DNA of 64,000 bases, from assembly GCA_964613055.1 (NCBI GenBank), contig CAZTGD010000006.1, positions 1 to 64,000 of the forward strand, read 5' to 3'. The notes under the pieces were generated by a model. It saw only the letters and a program-made list of their open reading frames with translations, was not told the DNA's origin and made no database searches. Position 1 is the first letter of the stretch. Every line of letters begins with the position of its first letter. This DNA is from JAXGMQ01 sp964613055 (lineage in GTDB: Bacteria > Caldisericota > Caldisericia > JAAYUI01). The position numbers were made by a program, and so were the translations under genes. Below are positions 51,733 to 60,528 of the stretch, piece after piece.

Positions 51733-52719
51733 CTATTCCTGCCCCTTCACAGTTACAGAATAGTTATGCTCATCCACATGTATTACCGTTGCGACAGTAT
51801 CGTTTACCACCCAAGCGTTTTCAGGGAGGGCTTCACGTTTGGTAGGATCAGGCAGTCCACACACGATTATCTCTTTTGGATTTAGCGCATTTATAAATAC
51901 TTCATTCATACTACCAACCGGAGCACCGTTTGTGGCAATAACGACATCGGTCTGTTGTATCTTACCACGCTCAAGCATCTTCTTCTCATCTAGTGAATCT
52001 ATTTGACTGGTTAACAAAAAGGATATCTCTCCCATCGAAAAACGTATAACCATCGCGCCATCATCGTCATCACCTGGATTGAGTGGATATAGCACCTCAA
52101 ACGTAACACCACTAAGGTTCCAGATGGCACCAGCCTTCTGCTGTTCAGCCATCACACTGTTTTCCCTAGAGGTCCTAAATACATCTGCGATTGCACCTTG
52201 ACCACTTTTATATCCGGCAAATCCTAGGAATCCAACTGGAATATCCTGTAGAATGGCTGATGCACCTTCGAATGTCCCATCAATGTTTGAAGGAATCATC
52301 AGATAATTCAAAGCGGGAACGTTGTTTTCCTTTAGATATCTTCGAACAATTTCCCCTGACTCAATATCACCAGCCCCGTATAGAATAGCAAATTGACCTT
52401 TTGATTCAATGAGAACAGGGTTGCCCATGACGGGAATAATATGAATATTGAATCCAGAAGTGTCTGACAAACCTGCACCGGGTATATATCTTCTATCAAC
52501 AGATGAGGTCTTTTTGCCATCAACAGACATCTTGTCACCAGTCATTGATTCTATTGTTGGCGTTTCATTGATTGATTTCTCCTCTGGAGCTAAATATTCA
52601 TAGGAGTTGTCACTTACCTCACCGGCAGTGCCATCGGTTGTTTCATCTTCACCACATGAAACGAGCACCGGCACGGCTATCAGAAGTGTAATTAAGAATG
52701 CAATAAATAGCTTTTTCAT
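51733..52719 (-). CDS. MBL-like (ComEC C-terminal type) lipoprotein without metal ligands
   Basis: About 328 residues from the ATG behind GGAGGAACA, lipobox LVSC with Cys22. After a polar linker (to about 85) the sequence follows ComEC/Rec2-type metallo-beta-lactamase domains: FNIHIIPVMGNPVLIESKGQ, YLKENNVPALNYLMIPSNID, VTFEVLYPLNPGDDDDGAMV, IRFSMGEISFLLTSQIDSLD and TDVVIATNGAPVGSMNEVFI. The expected HxHxDH region reads MIPSNIDGTFEGASAIL, and the later HHG becomes TNGAP. So the zinc-binding residues are replaced and hydrolase activity is unlikely. Possibly a ligand-binding protein. Follows metK on the same strand. Confidence 0.7.
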   Translation of the reverse strand: MKKLFIAFLITLLIAVPVLVSCGEDETTDGTAGEVSDNSYEYLAPEEKSINETPTIESMTGDKMSVDGKKTSSVDRRYIPGAGLSDTSGFNIHIIPVMGNPVLIESKGQFAILYGAGDIESGEIVRRYLKENNVPALNYLMIPSNIDGTFEGASAILQDIPVGFLGFAGYKSGQGAIADVFRTSRENSVMAEQQKAGAIWNLSGVTFEVLYPLNPGDDDDGAMVIRFSMGEISFLLTSQIDSLDEKKMLERGKIQQTDVVIATNGAPVGSMNEVFINALNPKEIIVCGLPDPTKREALPENAWVVNDTVATVIHVDEHNYSVTVKGQE

Positions 52720-52745
52720 TGTTCCTCCGCTGATCATACCATCGA

Positions 52746-53921
52746 CTAGGACAGAAGTTTCTCAGCTAATTTAATGGATAACCAGGATGTGTCTTCCCAG
52801 GTCAACTCTGGTATCTCTCTACCGAAATGCCCGTAGTTCGTTGTAAAGGAGTAGATGGGTCTCATCAAATCCAGATGCTCAATTATTCCCTGCGGTTTCA
52901 AATCGATTAGTTCCTTGATTGCTCCTTCTATTCTACTGCTATTTACATCACCCGTTCCAAACGTTCTAACGGCAAAGTGTGTGGGTTCTGCCCTACCAAT
53001 TACATAAGATATTTCGATCTGACACGCTTTCGCCAATCCTGCTCTTACAACGTTTTTTGCCAAATATCGAGTCATATAAGCGGCTGATCGGTCTACTTTC
53101 GATGGATCTTTCCCTGAGAAAGCACCACCACCATGGGGACATGCACCACCATATGTGTCAACGATAATCTTTCTACCCGTTACGCCTGCATCTGATACTG
53201 GACCTCCAATGACAAACTTCCCAGTTTGATTTATGTAGAAGTTGACATCATCGTCTAGTAGATCGGCTGGGATTACTTTATCAATGACCTCTTGTCGCAG
53301 TTTCAGTTTTGCATCCTCCCGCATCTGGGATGGATCATTCGGATCGAGAACATCCTCTTTGTGTTGAGCGCTGAGTACAACTGTTTTTATTTTCTTGGGT
53401 GTCCCATTTTCATACTCAACGACAACCTGGCTCTTACCATCAGGTCCCAGCCATGGGATTGTACCATCCTTACGGACATCGGTGAGTCTCTTGGTCAATT
53501 TATGAGCATAGTGTATGGGCATGGGCATTAATTCTGGTGTTTCGTTGACTGCAAACCCGAACATCATACCCTGATCGCCAGCTCCACCCTTGTCTACTCC
53601 CTGAGCAATGTCAGGCGATTGCTTGCCAATGGCATTGAGTATGCCAACCGTATCTGATGTGAACTTGAGCCAGGATTTGTTGTATCCGATTTCATTGATC
53701 CGCCGTCTGACGAGATTGTGCAGATCAACATAAGAGGTTGTTGTTATCTCTCCCCCCACAATCACCAAACCCAGCCCCGTGAATGTTTCACAGGCGACTC
53801 TCGCTCCCTCGTCATGAGTAAGAATCTCATCTAGCACTGCATCTGAGATGGAGTCACACACCTTATCGGGATGACCTTCGGTGACAGACTCAGACGCAAC
53901 AAAACGTTTCTCTCTATGCAT
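52746..53921 (-). CDS. metK: S-adenosylmethionine synthetase
   Basis: 391 residues, complete. MHREKRFVASESVTEGHPDK with the ATP-binding histidine, GEITTTSYVDLHNLVRRRIN, GAGDQGMMFGFAVNETPELM, the phosphate loop DTYGGACPHGGGAFSGKDPS and KVDRSAAYMTRYLAKNVVRA. It provides SAM for the methyltransferase and MiaB in this window. AGGAGG before the ATG; promoter-like boxes at 53947-53974. No SAM riboswitch can be seen in the 60-base leader. Confidence 0.96.
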   Translation of the reverse strand: MHREKRFVASESVTEGHPDKVCDSISDAVLDEILTHDEGARVACETFTGLGLVIVGGEITTTSYVDLHNLVRRRINEIGYNKSWLKFTSDTVGILNAIGKQSPDIAQGVDKGGAGDQGMMFGFAVNETPELMPMPIHYAHKLTKRLTDVRKDGTIPWLGPDGKSQVVVEYENGTPKKIKTVVLSAQHKEDVLDPNDPSQMREDAKLKLRQEVIDKVIPADLLDDDVNFYINQTGKFVIGGPVSDAGVTGRKIIVDTYGGACPHGGGAFSGKDPSKVDRSAAYMTRYLAKNVVRAGLAKACQIEISYVIGRAEPTHFAVRTFGTGDVNSSRIEGAIKELIDLKPQGIIEHLDLMRPIYSFTTNYGHFGREIPELTWEDTSWLSIKLAEKLLS

Positions 53922-53946
53922 CCATCAGCCTCCTGCTAATCTAGTA

Positions 53947-53974
53947 AATTTAGTCAATTGAGAATAAATGTCAA
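53947..53974 (-). promoter_or_regulatory. Possible metK promoter
   Basis: Minus strand: TTGACA (53969-53974), 16 bases, TAAATT (53947-53952). Confidence 0.4.
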
Positions 53975-53988
53975 TTATATTCACACTC

Positions 53989-56900
53989 TTAATTATTTCC
54001 AGTCACGAACAACTGGGGTGCTTTTATCCAAAGGTTTCTGTCCAATCCAGCCTCTTGGTCATACAGATCATTTACAAACATGAACGTAATTATGTGGTTA
54101 CCTTGTGTCTGACGAAAACTGATTTGCTTTGATTCATACTGCTGTGATGAAATGTCGATCGATTCAATTAACTGTCCATCAACTAGAATCCTCAGCTGAG
54201 CATTTTCTTCACCGGCCTTATCCTGTCTGGCAAGAAAGGTCAGGACTACATCCGAATCGCTGTCAATATAAAACTCACCTGTAGCAGAACTGTTTGACAT
54301 GAACACCGTTTCCTCACCGATGATCTTGACCAGGTTCTTCGACTCAGTAAGTGAGAATGTGATCTGTTGACTCGGAAATGATTTAACCCCCAGCTCCAGC
54401 AACAAAGTTGCCAAAGGGTGGTTCCAGTTTCTTTCCCAATGAAGGTTATTGATTATGAGATCAGGTTTGCTGTCACTTGTGAGGAGGCATAGATGACCCA
54501 TTACTATGAAGTCAACATCGTATCCTCGCGCGTTAATCTTAACCATTGGCATCCCACTTGGACTCTCATACTCTCCAGTTAATATTGAATCTAACAAAGC
54601 CTTTCTCCCATGGTTATAATCACAGGCATTGGCAAGCATAAAACGTGTCAGGCTGGGAAATTTCTGTTTATTGAGGGGAATCATACCGACTGGTTTTTGT
54701 GGTTCCGCCTTGTACTCGATATCTATTCCCATTTCATCCAACACACTATCATCTACTCCATCCAGTATCACAGTTGATTCAGCTGAGAGTTCCTTAAGAT
54801 CAACACCCTTACAGCCTTTACCATAGTAGTAAACGCAAGGATCAGCTATATTATTGCCTGATTTAAATCCCAATACTGAAAGCATGATAGATGAAGCCTT
54901 ACTGGATACGAGAGGTGTGTTATTACTATCATTGGTTTTGTCATCAACATATCTTATCAATTCAGACAGGATTTCACCGCATCTAGGTTCGCTTGTAAAC
55001 TTCTGTTCGATGGCAACCGTTGAAAAAACACCCATAGTCGGAACATCAACTATTGGATAGAACTGCCCCCAACCCGTACCCGCACACAGCATGGGTTTGC
55101 ATGGAAGCCCATTGATTAGCTTGAACGCATCCCTGGCTACAATGTTGTCACCAGCAAAGAATCTCATCAGCTCATCTGCATCCCAACTGCCAAAGTCACT
55201 GACCCAGCTTGTGGTTGTAAATCCATCCTGGAATCTGTTTCTGCAGAGTTTACCCACTCCAGCAGTTCTCAGTGGTATGTAATCCAGGTTATCCTGCGGA
55301 AAAAGGATGACATATTTATTATTCAGCTTGAAGAGATCAGCGTCTTTCATCAAAGCATTTGGCGCTACAACGACAGGCAGGTCTCCATTTATACCATCAA
55401 TTTCTTTGATAACTTCAAATGAAAAACCGGCATGATTAAGCTCTTTTGAAAATGCATTATTTATGTCTAACAGTTGAAACTTGGGAGCAGAAAACTCATA
55501 GGGGTAAATATGCATCTCGTGTGTTTCTTTGTGTACAATTTCTCCATCTGATCGCATGTTCATCTTCAAAGGAAGGTTTTTTTGTGTGTTTACAGGTGGA
55601 GTTTTGGTGCTGATCTCAATCACCTTGCTCTCAGAAGGATTTATTATCCCTGACCATTTCCCACTGTCTTCTGCAAACTCCCATTTGAAATCGATACTTT
55701 TAGGTTTCTCTGACCAGTTCTGCAGATACACTGTTCTGTCTAGTGTTCTGTCAGCGAAGTGATAGTTGTCATGCTGTATGACAAAAAAGCGAGTGGGTTT
55801 GTACAATTCGCACGTTGCACTGGCTACCAACTCACCATCCTCAAGTGGATTCCAAGGGTTGAATGCGGATACTCCCTGCACTCGGAATGCTGATACGTAG
55901 TGGTCAAACAACTCTGTTTTAGCTTCCATCTTGTATCGATTAATATCTTCAAGTGAAACATCTCCGAGTACGACAGAGCTGGCATACATAGGCTCTGGTA
56001 ACCAGAGAAACTCACCCATGTACATCGGTTTGTCTCGATTCCATGTATAGGGACCTGCAGGGAAACTACCACAGATGAACTCTTCATCAAAGAAGTATGC
56101 ATCTTGAGGATATGTATGGTGAGTTGAAGGTTCATGACAATAGTGCAGGTTGTATATGTCAGCACAACCGTTTGGATCATCATCCCCTTCAAACATTATC
56201 AGTCTGTTGGACGTTTCTTTGACATACTCACCGAGTTGTTCCAATCGATCTGGCACTCCTTCGTAGACACCTCCTCCTGTCAGTAACAGCTCATTCTCAA
56301 TTGATGCAATCACCCAGCTCGGATGGTTGTAGTCCCTGTAGATATGTTCATTCCAGGTATTTTTTAAGTTTGCCCAGAACAGATCAGAACCCAGATCATA
56401 CCTGTCACCCATAGTCCATGCAGATGACTCATTGATAATGAGTAGACCTTTCTCATCTGCGACATCCAGGAATTCCTCGGGGAATGGATTTGCATGGAGT
56501 CTGAGTGCATTAGCATTCATTGACTTCACGCGTCCAATGAGACTCTGTGCATAATCCTTAGCATGAGATTCAACAGGCCAAATGTGCTTGGAGCAGGCTC
56601 GAAGATATATCTTTGTCCCATTCAGATAGAAATCAGACCCTCTTATCGAAAACTCTCTGAATCCAAATCTTTCAGTCAGCGAATCTATTAAAGTATTATT
56701 CTTTTTAATCCTAACAACAGCGTTATAGAGATTTGGCGACTCGGGACTCCACAATCTTGGATTGCCCCATGAAGAAGATAGTTCAGCTCTTCCTCCGTTT
56801 CTATCCACTTCAAACTCTGAGCTTGGCAATGATAATACTTTTCTTCCATCAAGTGTTTCAATGACTACTTCAGCAGTGAAAGCACCGTAACCCTCTTCAG

Positions 56901-57546
56901 GCACACTGACATCGGCAAACACACAGATCATATGGTTTGAAACACTGGTATCTATCCAGACCTTCTCAATGTGTGTCCGAGGTTTCCTGACTATCTCTGA
57001 TGGTATCCACATACCAGCCATATGTGGAGCAGAACCAACTGGAAAGATTATGGATGCTTTTGGAAGTGTGTGCTTGTTAATTGGTGTTTTTATTTCTAAA
57101 CCACTTCTCAAACATGCATTCACATCCTGAACTCCGAGAATAACCTTGTTTTTACCATGCATAAGGAGATCAGTCACGTTGAACTCAAAGGGAAGATATC
57201 CACCAAGATGAGTGCCAGCCGGTTTACCATTAACCCATAACCTTGCTTTGAAGTTAACGGCTGGGAACTTGAGAAACAGCAAATCCTCTCCATCCCATTC
57301 AATCTCCCCTTTGTAATACCCACAGTTGAATGGCTCATCGGCAGTTATCTGTTGAATAAACCAGTTATGAGGGAAGAGTAAAGGTTTCCAGCCATCCTCT
57401 GGAACATTATCCAACGTGAGTTTGTCAGCCCATGACGGAGCGAAAAACTCAAAAACGGGGTCATTGATGACTGTGATCTCCTCACCTTTACCAAAAGGTG
57501 GAACTATTTGAAGCAGTGTCAACAATACTACAAGCACAACCTTCAT
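53989..57546 (-). CDS. Exported glycoside hydrolase family 2 protein
   Basis: 1185 residues with a signal peptide (MKVVLVVLLTLLQIVPPFGK). GH2 sugar-binding jelly roll (about 25-200: FPAVNFKARLWVNGKPAGTH, LGGYLPFEFNVTDLL), Ig-like sandwich (about 205-300), and TIM barrel from about 305 (FRFGFREF-like to KMEAKTEL). Acid/base Glu419 lies in WVIASIENELLL and the nucleophile Glu512 in YMGEFLWLPEP, so both catalytic carboxylates are present. From about 700 a region resembles the glutamine-amidotransferase-like fold found in large galactosidases. The last 120 residues (NSSATGEFYIDSDSDVVLTF, LVDGQLIESIDISSQQYE) look like a carbohydrate-binding module of the CBM36/60 kind. A beta-glycosidase of unknown linkage. 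Confidence 0.82.
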   Translation of the reverse strand: MKVVLVVLLTLLQIVPPFGKGEEITVINDPVFEFFAPSWADKLTLDNVPEDGWKPLLFPHNWFIQQITADEPFNCGYYKGEIEWDGEDLLFLKFPAVNFKARLWVNGKPAGTHLGGYLPFEFNVTDLLMHGKNKVILGVQDVNACLRSGLEIKTPINKHTLPKASIIFPVGSAPHMAGMWIPSEIVRKPRTHIEKVWIDTSVSNHMICVFADVSVPEEGYGAFTAEVVIETLDGRKVLSLPSSEFEVDRNGGRAELSSSWGNPRLWSPESPNLYNAVVRIKKNNTLIDSLTERFGFREFSIRGSDFYLNGTKIYLRACSKHIWPVESHAKDYAQSLIGRVKSMNANALRLHANPFPEEFLDVADEKGLLIINESSAWTMGDRYDLGSDLFWANLKNTWNEHIYRDYNHPSWVIASIENELLLTGGGVYEGVPDRLEQLGEYVKETSNRLIMFEGDDDPNGCADIYNLHYCHEPSTHHTYPQDAYFFDEEFICGSFPAGPYTWNRDKPMYMGEFLWLPEPMYASSVVLGDVSLEDINRYKMEAKTELFDHYVSAFRVQGVSAFNPWNPLEDGELVASATCELYKPTRFFVIQHDNYHFADRTLDRTVYLQNWSEKPKSIDFKWEFAEDSGKWSGIINPSESKVIEISTKTPPVNTQKNLPLKMNMRSDGEIVHKETHEMHIYPYEFSAPKFQLLDINNAFSKELNHAGFSFEVIKEIDGINGDLPVVVAPNALMKDADLFKLNNKYVILFPQDNLDYIPLRTAGVGKLCRNRFQDGFTTTSWVSDFGSWDADELMRFFAGDNIVARDAFKLINGLPCKPMLCAGTGWGQFYPIVDVPTMGVFSTVAIEQKFTSEPRCGEILSELIRYVDDKTNDSNNTPLVSSKASSIMLSVLGFKSGNNIADPCVYYYGKGCKGVDLKELSAESTVILDGVDDSVLDEMGIDIEYKAEPQKPVGMIPLNKQKFPSLTRFMLANACDYNHGRKALLDSILTGEYESPSGMPMVKINARGYDVDFIVMGHLCLLTSDSKPDLIINNLHWERNWNHPLATLLLELGVKSFPSQQITFSLTESKNLVKIIGEETVFMSNSSATGEFYIDSDSDVVLTFLARQDKAGEENAQLRILVDGQLIESIDISSQQYESKQISFRQTQGNHIITFMFVNDLYDQEAGLDRNLWIKAPQLFVTGNN

Positions 57547-57619
57547 ACTGCACCTCTTTGCTTATCGTTCATGTAAAATTGGCAGTTACAAGTCTGGAAT
57601 GCTTATTCAGCAATATATT

Positions 57620-59170
57620 CTATAAATTCTTTGAATCTTTTTTTTGTATATCAAGCCAATCTAATAACGCCTCAACTACCTTTGGATCAAACGCTCTACC
57701 TGACTGTCTTTGTAGCCAGTTCACTTCTGTGTCAATTCGAAGCATATCAAGCGCATTTGTGAAGTAGTTTTCTGTTCTGTATGAGAGTGACTGGGCAAGA
57801 TGAAGTATTCGAGAGAGTCTTGGTATTTGTTCACCTTTGAGACCTTTTGGATATCCAAGTCCATCCCACCTTTCGTGATGAGTAGCTACAATCTCTGCAC
57901 AATCAGAAAGTTCCGGCTGATGCTCTAACAGCTCAGCTGTCCTAAGCGGGTGGTCATGAACATCTTTTAGTATGCCAGAATTAAGTGTGCTTGTCCCGTG
58001 TACCAGGTATCTCTGGAGTGTTTCGTAATCAAGGTAGATTAGGGAGACATCGATCAACTTCGCTGACAGCATGAGCGTTTTAATGTCCTCAGATGACAAT
58101 TTCAATGCCTTACACAACTGGCTTAATACCAGATTCATATTGCTAAGTCTTCTTGACAGAACTGGATGCATTGAGTCAACAAGTCTTGAAACAGATATGA
58201 GGTGAGATGTGTATATATTCGATAGAGAATCCTCCGTTTTCATCCTGGCATAGGAGTCTGAGATAATGGTAATACATACATCACTCAGATTTCTTGATAA
58301 ACTCGATTCGGCATTTTTTGGTGTTATCACCAATGAGGTGCCAAAGTGTATGTTGTCAAATACAACTGGTTTTGACGTTAACAGCCTCCCATCAGGTAGG
58401 CTGTTTATATAATCCTCTTGACTCTCAATAATCGAATAGACTTCTTCTTGAAAGACGTCAAAAACACTTTTCCCAATATTTCCTCTCTCAGAACAATCAA
58501 TTATTTTCCATCCATCAGATAGAATAGCATTGACTGAGGTTCCCTTGGCTAGAGGAATATTTGATAGAATCGATCTTTTATTTATGCTCTCATTCAACAG
58601 ATTAAATATGCTGTTGAATTCAGTAATGTTGGATGTTAGTAGTTTTGACAACTCATGATTGTTTCTATCCAAAGAGGATGACAGAATTGAGCTATCTGTG
58701 AGTATTCCGAGTTGAATCGATGAGTTTCTTAGTAGTATCTGTTCGTTAGATTTATATGGACTAATTTTCTTTGCATATGCAAAAACACCCTGCAAAACCT
58801 GCCTTTTTTTCCATGGTATGAACAAGAGATGTAAAGTACCATTATCATAATCTACACTCATGGACAGTTTATGCTCTACGCTCAATCTCCCCTCTATCTC
58901 TGGTATTTTTTCCCTGATTATATCTAATACCTTTTTCTCCACTTGTGGGGATGAGCTCCATGATGATAGTATTGATAGTTTCTCTCCTCTACCGATTGAT
59001 GCCATTATCGCAGAAATGGAATCGGTAGCTCTGACAACATTAACCAAAGCATCCCGAAGTTTGGATTTCGATGTTACTCCCGAGAAAATCCTTTCATACC
59101 AGTTGTAGAATATATTCAGCTGTTCGTATGTACTAGCCAATTCCTCTAACAGAATTTCATCTTTATCCAT
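57620..59170 (-). CDS. HD-GYP-domain protein with a degenerate HD motif
   Basis: 516 residues. Residues about 1-300 contain GAF-like sensory regions (LVNVVRATDSISAIMASIGR; VVFDNIHFGTSLVITPKNAE). The C-terminal part (about 330-505) is an HD-GYP domain: SMHPVLSRRLSNMNLVLSQL, HDHPLRTAELLEHQPEL, ATHHERWDGLGYPKGLKGEQ. The GYP loop and HH are intact. The central HD becomes LIDVS (His lost) and the later ALVD aspartate becomes LHLAQ. Canonical HD-GYP enzymes degrade cyclic di-GMP; this one probably binds or acts only weakly. Start ATG 59170 overlaps the receiver gene by eight bases, so the two should work together. Confidence 0.82.
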   Translation of the reverse strand: MDKDEILLEELASTYEQLNIFYNWYERIFSGVTSKSKLRDALVNVVRATDSISAIMASIGRGEKLSILSSWSSSPQVEKKVLDIIREKIPEIEGRLSVEHKLSMSVDYDNGTLHLLFIPWKKRQVLQGVFAYAKKISPYKSNEQILLRNSSIQLGILTDSSILSSSLDRNNHELSKLLTSNITEFNSIFNLLNESINKRSILSNIPLAKGTSVNAILSDGWKIIDCSERGNIGKSVFDVFQEEVYSIIESQEDYINSLPDGRLLTSKPVVFDNIHFGTSLVITPKNAESSLSRNLSDVCITIISDSYARMKTEDSLSNIYTSHLISVSRLVDSMHPVLSRRLSNMNLVLSQLCKALKLSSEDIKTLMLSAKLIDVSLIYLDYETLQRYLVHGTSTLNSGILKDVHDHPLRTAELLEHQPELSDCAEIVATHHERWDGLGYPKGLKGEQIPRLSRILHLAQSLSYRTENYFTNALDMLRIDTEVNWLQRQSGRAFDPKVVEALLDWLDIQKKDSKNL

Positions 59171-59564
59171 GGATGCTACCACCTACATTCAATACAGAAT
59201 TGATGACAGCGACTAAACCCGACGGAGAGAAGGGTTTGGTCATGAATTCAGAAGCCCCTAAACGCATCGCTTTTGTTTTGTCCTCCTCCTGCCCCCTGCA
59301 GGTAAGAACTATAACAGGTATTGTTTTCAGTTTGCCATTTTTCTCCATGTGTTCGAGTATCTCAAAACCAGACATAACCGGTAACATGAGATCAAGGATG
59401 ATAATATCTGGGTTTTTACTATCTATTAATTCAAGAGCTTCCTCCCCCTCATGAGCAAGGAGCACCTCAAAACCAGAGTTCTCAAGCACATATCGGATCA
59501 ACTTTGCGATTGCAAACTCATCCTCTATTACTAACACCTTTGTTGGTTCTGCATCATCAGTCAT
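59163..59564 (-). CDS. Stand-alone receiver (CheY-like) protein
   Basis: About 133 residues from ATG 59564 (AAGGAGG six bases ahead; GTG 59570 is weaker). Contains only a REC domain: KVLVIEDEFAIAKLIRYVLE, phosphoacceptor Asp58 in PDIIILDLMLPVMSG, VIVLTCRGQEEDKTKAMRLG and FMTKPFSPSG. No output domain. It is coupled to the HD-GYP-like protein downstream and overlaps the exported protein upstream by eight bases. The partner kinase is unknown; the kinase at 19138 has its own regulator. Confidence 0.9.
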   Translation of the reverse strand: MTDDAEPTKVLVIEDEFAIAKLIRYVLENSGFEVLLAHEGEEALELIDSKNPDIIILDLMLPVMSGFEILEHMEKNGKLKTIPVIVLTCRGQEEDKTKAMRLGASEFMTKPFSPSGLVAVINSVLNVGGSIHG

Positions 59565-60087
59565 TGGCACCCTCCTTTTGAGTTGCTATAGGTACGATAT
59601 CTGCCCATACCCATGGTCTGTGAGGGTGGCTGTTTAGAATATACTCATCTATAATCATAACCTCACCTGACATTTCATTATACAAAGGACTCCCTCCGGT
59701 ATACATGGTGTCCTTGGGGTCAGCATATCTGTTTAGTTCATTTGATTCTATCCACTCTTCTAACTGAAGGGTTTCATTTGGAGACAGTTTTTTCAACCAA
59801 TGTGAAGGGATGTTTAACCATGGCCTGTCTCGATTATTACTCCTAATAAAATCAAGTCTTTCATCATAGCTTTCAAATTTCATTGTGGAGTATTCATGAA
59901 GTTCTAGTAGGTCTACTCCTCTCGGATCAAGACCTTCCCATGCGATCCAAGCCTCAACCATTGGTGCTTCATCGGGTGTTATGGGTCCAACCGGAACTCC
60001 GCCAAAGACAGCCACTGAAACCAGAATAGATGCAATCAGGAAGACAGCACTCACAGCAACCGCACTAGGTACACTCATTTTACTCAT
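59557..60087 (-). CDS. Membrane-anchored unknown protein
   Basis: 176 residues, an uncleaved or cleaved N-terminal helix (PSAVAVSAVFLIASILVSVA), then a mature part on the outside: GPITPDEAPMVEAWIAWEGL, PSHWLKKLSPNETLQLEEWI, EEWIESNELNRYADPKDTMY and a tail MIIDEYILNSHPHRPWVWAD. WIAWEGL and LEEWI patterns occur twice in similar settings, perhaps one short repeat. I recognise no family. GGAGCTAAAC before ATG. First gene of an operon with a receiver protein and the HD-GYP-like protein. Confidence 0.65.
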   Translation of the reverse strand: MSKMSVPSAVAVSAVFLIASILVSVAVFGGVPVGPITPDEAPMVEAWIAWEGLDPRGVDLLELHEYSTMKFESYDERLDFIRSNNRDRPWLNIPSHWLKKLSPNETLQLEEWIESNELNRYADPKDTMYTGGSPLYNEMSGEVMIIDEYILNSHPHRPWVWADIVPIATQKEGAND

Positions 60088-60112
60088 GTTTAGCTCCGAA
60101 CATATGACCTAT

Positions 60113-60180
60113 ATTATAATACACAGTCAGATGAAGTAAAGCGTTGTTGTCAATACGTTTGTTGAGAAATGTTAACATTT
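60113..60180 (-). promoter_or_regulatory. Promoter and palindrome ahead of the 59557 operon
   Basis: Minus strand: TTTACT (60135-60140), 16 bases, TATAAT (60113-60118). Upstream, the perfect 14-base palindrome AAATGTTAACATTT (60167-60180) could be an activator or repressor site. Between 60088 and 60528 I see no gene; the rest is AT-rich spacer and the terminator at 60430. Confidence 0.45.
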
Positions 60181-60429
60181 TTGCAATAAGTTCTATCAGC
60201 TAAAACTATCTTTCAATTGGTCTAGCATACTAAAAGTAGCAACTATACACAGATGAATTAGACTTACACCCAAAGTACAACAGTGATCAGCTACAGTATG
60301 AATCGCATACAGATAAAGGATTATCAATCAAAGAAGGTTTTAGGAATAATGAATCTATTCATAATAATAGTAATGCGTATGTTCTGAAATGAACCAACAA
60401 ATATCATACCACATAGAAACACATCACCT

Positions 60430-60470
60430 AAAAAAACCGAAACCCCCCTGTGGCCTAGGAGGGGGGTTTC
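60430..60470 (-). terminator. Rho-independent terminator of the DUF4349 gene
   Basis: Ten-base perfect arms GAAACCCCCC / GGGGGGTTTC (60439-60448 and 60461-60470) around a 12-base loop with CCTAGG. On the minus strand the hairpin is followed by GG then seven T bases. It lies 59 bases beyond the stop at 60529. Confidence 0.85.
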
Positions 60471-60528
60471 AAGTAACGGAAACAAAGGAGAGTTGCTTGA
60501 TTGCTTACGCAACTGCCTACATTACACC

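Noticed and set aside
53922..53988. SAM riboswitch ahead of metK
   Set aside because: The leader of about 60 bases is too short and shows no multi-helix structure.
60324..60512. Open frame of 62 codons opposite the terminator region
   Set aside because: It runs through the terminator hairpin on the minus strand, has no ribosome binding site and no protein-like composition.
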